From: JAACFF01 sp963807975
GTDB taxonomy: Bacteria; Chloroflexota; Anaerolineae; Promineifilales; Promineifilaceae
Assembly: GCA_963807975.1 (NCBI GenBank)
Contig: CAWEDV010000001.1
Location: 558,001 to 622,000, forward strand
Reading direction: 5' to 3'
DNA length: 64,000 nt
Position numbers and translations under genes: made by a program. How positions within the stretch are numbered: position 1 is the first letter of the stretch; each line of letters opens with the position of its first letter. This document shows positions 61,161-64,000 of the stretch, piece after piece. The notes under the pieces are model-generated. The model was not told the DNA's origin. It searched no databases and was given only the letters and a program-made list of their open reading frames with translations.

Positions 61161-62384
61161 TTAATCTTCCCGTATTTCTTCTGCGTCGAAAACAGTAATC
61201 CAGATTTTAATCCCGTAGAAAATTGGCAGCAACATAAGCAAGACCATGATTGCCATCAAGGGTATGATCGACAGTGGCAGCGAGCCCAGGGCCAGGATGG
61301 TCAGTGCGCTGACCAACGTAAGCAGGCCACCACGGCGATAGATGGGCAGCCACTCCTCTGTTGTATCGAGGGCCTGCATGAGCAGGGCAATGCAGGCCAA
61401 GACAAGAGCCACCGCACCGACAAGCAGCCAGCGCACACCAGCTTCCAACGGTGTGCCGCTGCGCTCAATGATATTGGCAACGGCCGCGCCCGTGGCCGCA
61501 ATGCCCGCGGTCATGGGCAGGTGCAAATAGGACCACTGCAGCACCTTACCTACCGTGGCCCGCGGTTTACGGTGGGAAACGAAGTCAAAGTAGACCCACC
61601 ACATGGCGATGGCCACCAACATACCCAGAACGGCCGTTATTCCCACCAGCCAATCCAAATCATGGTGCCCGGCTACTCCGTTGACCACGCCGATCACGAC
61701 CTCGCCCAAAACAATAATTGTTAACAGGCCAAAGCGTTCCACCAAGGAAGGGCTGACGTTCATAATACGGTCCACCTCCTCCCGTGCACTTGGATCATTT
61801 TGGGCTATGCCGAAAGCGCCAAGTGGGAGAATGAGCGAGATCAAGACGGCAGCACCCCAGAGATAGAAGCGCACGGGAATCGGTACGAAAACTGAGCCAA
61901 TAAACAGCAGAGTCGTCATTAGAAAAGCCAAGGAGTACGGTCGTGAAAGAGGGCGGTGATTGGGATCATGCACGCCAGTACGCCACCAGAGGTAAGTTAA
62001 AATGAGCTGGAAAGCGGCAAAAGAAAGGGCAAATCCAATGGAAGTCTCGCCCAAAGCATCGTGGACGAAAACGGCCATGGCGGCGATAGTGAACATCTGC
62101 AAGAAGGTGAGAACTCTCGTGCGAATGTCATTGTTGCCGTGGATGTCGTGGTAAGAAGAGCCATTAAACCAGGCCCACCAAACGATAATAAAGAGAAAAG
62201 CATAGCCAATGACGCCCTGCCAATCCACTTGCCCGGCCAGCGAATGGGCCAATTGGGCCACCAAGACCACATAGACCAAATCATAAAACAATTCCAGAAA
62301 CGTGACGCTGCGCTTCAGATCTCTGTCTCCCGCCCTTCGAGGCGGCTGCCACCATTTGCGGAAACTATTTCTAATTGTCGTCAT
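61161..62384 (-). CDS. Low-temperature-requirement A-like membrane protein
   Basis: A 407-aa integral membrane protein of the LtrA family with about 12 hydrophobic segments. The family markers are FLELFYDLVYVVLVAQLAH near residue 30, VWWAWFNGSSYHDIHGNNDIRTRVLTFLQMFTIAAMAVFVHDAL, and LVERFGLLTIIVLGEVVIGVVNGV. LtrA was found in Listeria as a gene needed at low temperature; its molecular role is unknown. It is followed immediately by an aldo-keto reductase gene. Confidence 0.9.
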   Translation of the reverse strand: MTTIRNSFRKWWQPPRRAGDRDLKRSVTFLELFYDLVYVVLVAQLAHSLAGQVDWQGVIGYAFLFIIVWWAWFNGSSYHDIHGNNDIRTRVLTFLQMFTIAAMAVFVHDALGETSIGFALSFAAFQLILTYLWWRTGVHDPNHRPLSRPYSLAFLMTTLLFIGSVFVPIPVRFYLWGAAVLISLILPLGAFGIAQNDPSAREEVDRIMNVSPSLVERFGLLTIIVLGEVVIGVVNGVAGHHDLDWLVGITAVLGMLVAIAMWWVYFDFVSHRKPRATVGKVLQWSYLHLPMTAGIAATGAAVANIIERSGTPLEAGVRWLLVGAVALVLACIALLMQALDTTEEWLPIYRRGGLLTLVSALTILALGSLPLSIIPLMAIMVLLMLLPIFYGIKIWITVFDAEEIRED

Positions 62385-62525
62385 ATCAACACCTCTACTT
62401 TGTCTGCCAGGCGGCCTTTTCCCCGCAGCAAAAGTAGCGCAGCGGTAATATACCCTTTACCGTCTGCGCTCCTATTATACTTGCCCCATGTTTATGGGTA
62501 ACGGGAATTAGAAACTTGGTCTTGG

Positions 62526-63443
62526 TTATGCCGACACGGCCATTTCCCAGTTGTAAATGACACCAGTCATCTGTTCCGAAACCGCCCACAACTTCTGCGC
62601 CAGCGCTTCGTTTTTGGCGGCATCACTGCTTTTTACTTTCTTCGGATAACCGCGCATTTCCATTAAACTGGCTGGTCCATAATAATCATTGGGCCGCACA
62701 TTGGCGCCGGTTGCCGCTCGCAGCGTGGGCAACGCACCCATGGCTGGAGATTGGCCAATTACCTTGCTCGCGGCCAACATAAGACCCCTTTGCAAACCCG
62801 TTACCGTCCAGCCAGGATGGGCTGAGGCAGCGAACGCATCGGCGTCCACAGCCTGGAAGTGCTGGTTAAGCTCCAGGGTAAACAACAAGTTAGCCAGCTT
62901 ACTCTGGGCATAAGCGCCGGAGGCATTGTAGCCCTTTTCTGCATTCAGATTATCAAAATCAATGGTACCGCCGCCCATACGATGGGCGGTGCTGCTCACA
63001 TTGACCACACGCGCTCCCGGCGTGGACAAGACAATGTCCAACAGCAGGCCGGTGAGCGCAAAGTGACCCAGATGATTGGCGCCAAACTGCACCTCGAAGC
63101 CATCCTTGGTCTGGGTATAGGGTGGGATCATGACGCCCGCGTTATTGATCAGTAGATCGAGCCGCGTAAAGCTGGAACGAAATTGGTCCACGAACTCATG
63201 GACCGACTCCAAATCGGCTAAATCCAGGCGGATGATTTGCAGCTGAGCAGCCGGCACCGTGCTGCGGATATTGTCGGCAGCAGCCCGTGCTTTCTCAAGA
63301 TTGCGGCAAGCCATCACCACAACCGCCTCTTTAGCCGCCAACGCTTTGGCTGTCTCATAGCCGATGCCGCTGTTGGCTCCGCTGACAATCACTACCTTGC
63401 CGCTCATATAAGGGATATTGTCTGCTGTCCATTTATTGCTCAT
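62526..63443 (-). CDS. Short-chain dehydrogenase/reductase
   Basis: A 305-aa NAD(P)-dependent oxidoreductase of the retinol-dehydrogenase/WWOX-like SDR branch. Cofactor motif VVIVSGANSGIGYETAKALA (about residues 17-36), active-site-adjacent LLINNAGVMIPP and GFEVQFGANHLGHFALTGLLL, Ser in VVNVSSTAHRMGG, and the catalytic YxxxK in GAYAQSKLANLLFTLEL. The start ATG follows AAAGAGGAACACGAA. It is divergent from an AraC-type regulator, a common arrangement in which the regulator controls the reductase. Confidence 0.93.
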   Translation of the reverse strand: MSNKWTADNIPYMSGKVVIVSGANSGIGYETAKALAAKEAVVVMACRNLEKARAAADNIRSTVPAAQLQIIRLDLADLESVHEFVDQFRSSFTRLDLLINNAGVMIPPYTQTKDGFEVQFGANHLGHFALTGLLLDIVLSTPGARVVNVSSTAHRMGGGTIDFDNLNAEKGYNASGAYAQSKLANLLFTLELNQHFQAVDADAFAASAHPGWTVTGLQRGLMLAASKVIGQSPAMGALPTLRAATGANVRPNDYYGPASLMEMRGYPKKVKSSDAAKNEALAQKLWAVSEQMTGVIYNWEMAVSA

Positions 63444-63464
63444 TTCGTGTTCCTCTTTATGTTG

Positions 63465-63488
63465 GCGGCGCTTCGCGAAGCGCCCTAC
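63465..63488. repeat. GGCGCTTCGCGAAGCGCC palindrome
   Basis: A perfect 18-bp palindrome, CGGCGCTTCGCGAAGCGCCC, upstream of the SDR start. It is related to the GGGGCGTTTCGCGAAACGCCCC elements at 20863 and 25867. Confidence 0.6.
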
Positions 63489-63576
63489 CTTTTGATTTCA
63501 TTTCTTTTCTCTGTCACGCAAAATCTGTTTTTTCCTTGGTGCATACTATACGCCCTGAATGTGCGTAAATGAATAC

Positions 63577-63625
63577 ACAAAACGATATAGTCCTTGCACA
63601 TTTTGATACCATAGAGTCGTTTTGT
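63577..63625. promoter_or_regulatory. Candidate operator between SDR and AraC-type regulator
   Basis: ACAAAACGA at 63577-63585 and its complement TCGTTTTGT at 63617-63625 are 40 bp apart, centre to centre, in the divergent promoter region. Placement would suit a regulator that loops or binds as a dimer; AraC proteins more often use direct repeats, so the assignment is tentative. Confidence 0.35.
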
Positions 63626-63755
63626 ATTGATCTCTAAGCTAACATTCGGTAAGATAATTGCATTAACAGAGATTGGCAGCGGTGTATATTGGGCTTATGG
63701 TGGCCAATCGAGCAAAATTCAATAAATGGTCTATTGGTTTTCTGGAGTATGAACT

Positions 63756-64000
63756 ATGTTTCATCGGGAAGAAAAAATGCAGGAATTTGTCGCCCTTCTT
63801 GAGCGGCACACGCCGGTGGAAGGAATGAATGAAACCAGCATCCCTGAGCTGATCACCTATAAGGAAAGTGCACCGCAAGGGGCATGTGCCCAAGTCTATG
63901 ATTCGGGAATAGCGATTTTGGGTCAGGGAAAAAAACATTGCACGGTAGATGGTCGGAGATATGATTACAGCGCCGGCAGTTATCTCAGCGTCTTTCTGCC
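63756..64000 (+). CDS. AraC-family regulator, N-terminal part (cut by window edge)
   Basis: Only 81 codons lie in the window. The N terminus MFHREEKMQEFVALLERHTPVEGMNETSIPELITYKESAPQGACAQVYDSGIAILGQGKK matches the AraC_N domain (PF06719-type), a cupin that binds an effector; the pattern P...Y.P..C..VQGKK.......YDY..G.YL is nearly complete. The DNA-binding C-terminal domain lies outside the window. It is divergent from the SDR gene and probably regulates it. Confidence 0.85.
   Translation, partial: MFHREEKMQEFVALLERHTPVEGMNETSIPELITYKESAPQGACAQVYDSGIAILGQGKKHCTVDGRRYDYSAGSYLSVFL

Overview
The window looks like a chromosomal segment from a member of the Chloroflexota, probably Anaerolineae or a close relative. 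This is an inference from gene style: very large secreted subtilases, a SARP/BTAD regulator with an ATPase domain, a WD40-repeat lipoprotein, an amino-acid permease fused to universal stress domains, and long arrays of palindromic GCCGGC repeats. No rRNA, tRNA or CRISPR array was seen.

Layout. 1-10.3 kb: two secreted subtilases on the minus strand (one cut by the window edge), a permease-USP fusion, a REP-associated tyrosine transposase between two regular arrays of about 86-bp REP units, and a secreted beta-helix-like protein. 10.3-17.7 kb: an eroded accessory island with a broken IS1182-like transposase, an IS3-like fragment and repeated TTTTTCAACAGGCTG-type ends, carrying a methyltransferase, an AAA_28-like ATPase, a nitrilase and an LLM oxidoreductase. 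17.8-31.3 kb: a PGM1-like ATP-grasp ligase with a methyltransferase, an esterase pseudogene, an ArsR/SRPBCC pair, the SARP regulator, a membrane metal-dependent hydrolase, a WD40 lipoprotein and an epoxide hydrolase. 31.8-38.1 kb: a 36-bp tandem array, then a MacAB-like ABC export operon (ATPase, FtsX permease, HlyD-type lipoprotein adaptor). 38.1-43.4 kb: unknown genes, an ISKra4 remnant, a decayed carbohydrate locus (MalF/MalG-type permeases, YesL-like, GH130-like) and a CNNM/HlyC transporter.

44.9-51.8 kb is the most notable region: a lasso-peptide biosynthetic locus. In order on the plus strand it has a PqqD-like B1 recognition protein, an asparagine-synthetase-like C cyclase, an unannotated 49-aa precursor with the diagnostic leader motif, two HPr-kinase-like proteins in tandem, a phytanoyl-CoA-dioxygenase-like hydroxylase, and a PRMT-like methyltransferase with a winged-helix-like tail. 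The B2 leader peptidase lies on the opposite strand at the end. The predicted product is a 23-residue core with a Lys1-Asp9 ring that may also be phosphorylated, hydroxylated and methylated. I see no dedicated exporter.

51.8-64 kb: flavodoxin, a mannose-6-phosphate-isomerase-like cupin, an MFS transporter, a second LLM oxidoreductase, a pyridoxamine-oxidase-like protein, a NarL-type two-component system with an adjacent orphan receiver, an LtrA/aldo-keto reductase pair, and an SDR divergent from an AraC-type regulator cut by the window end.
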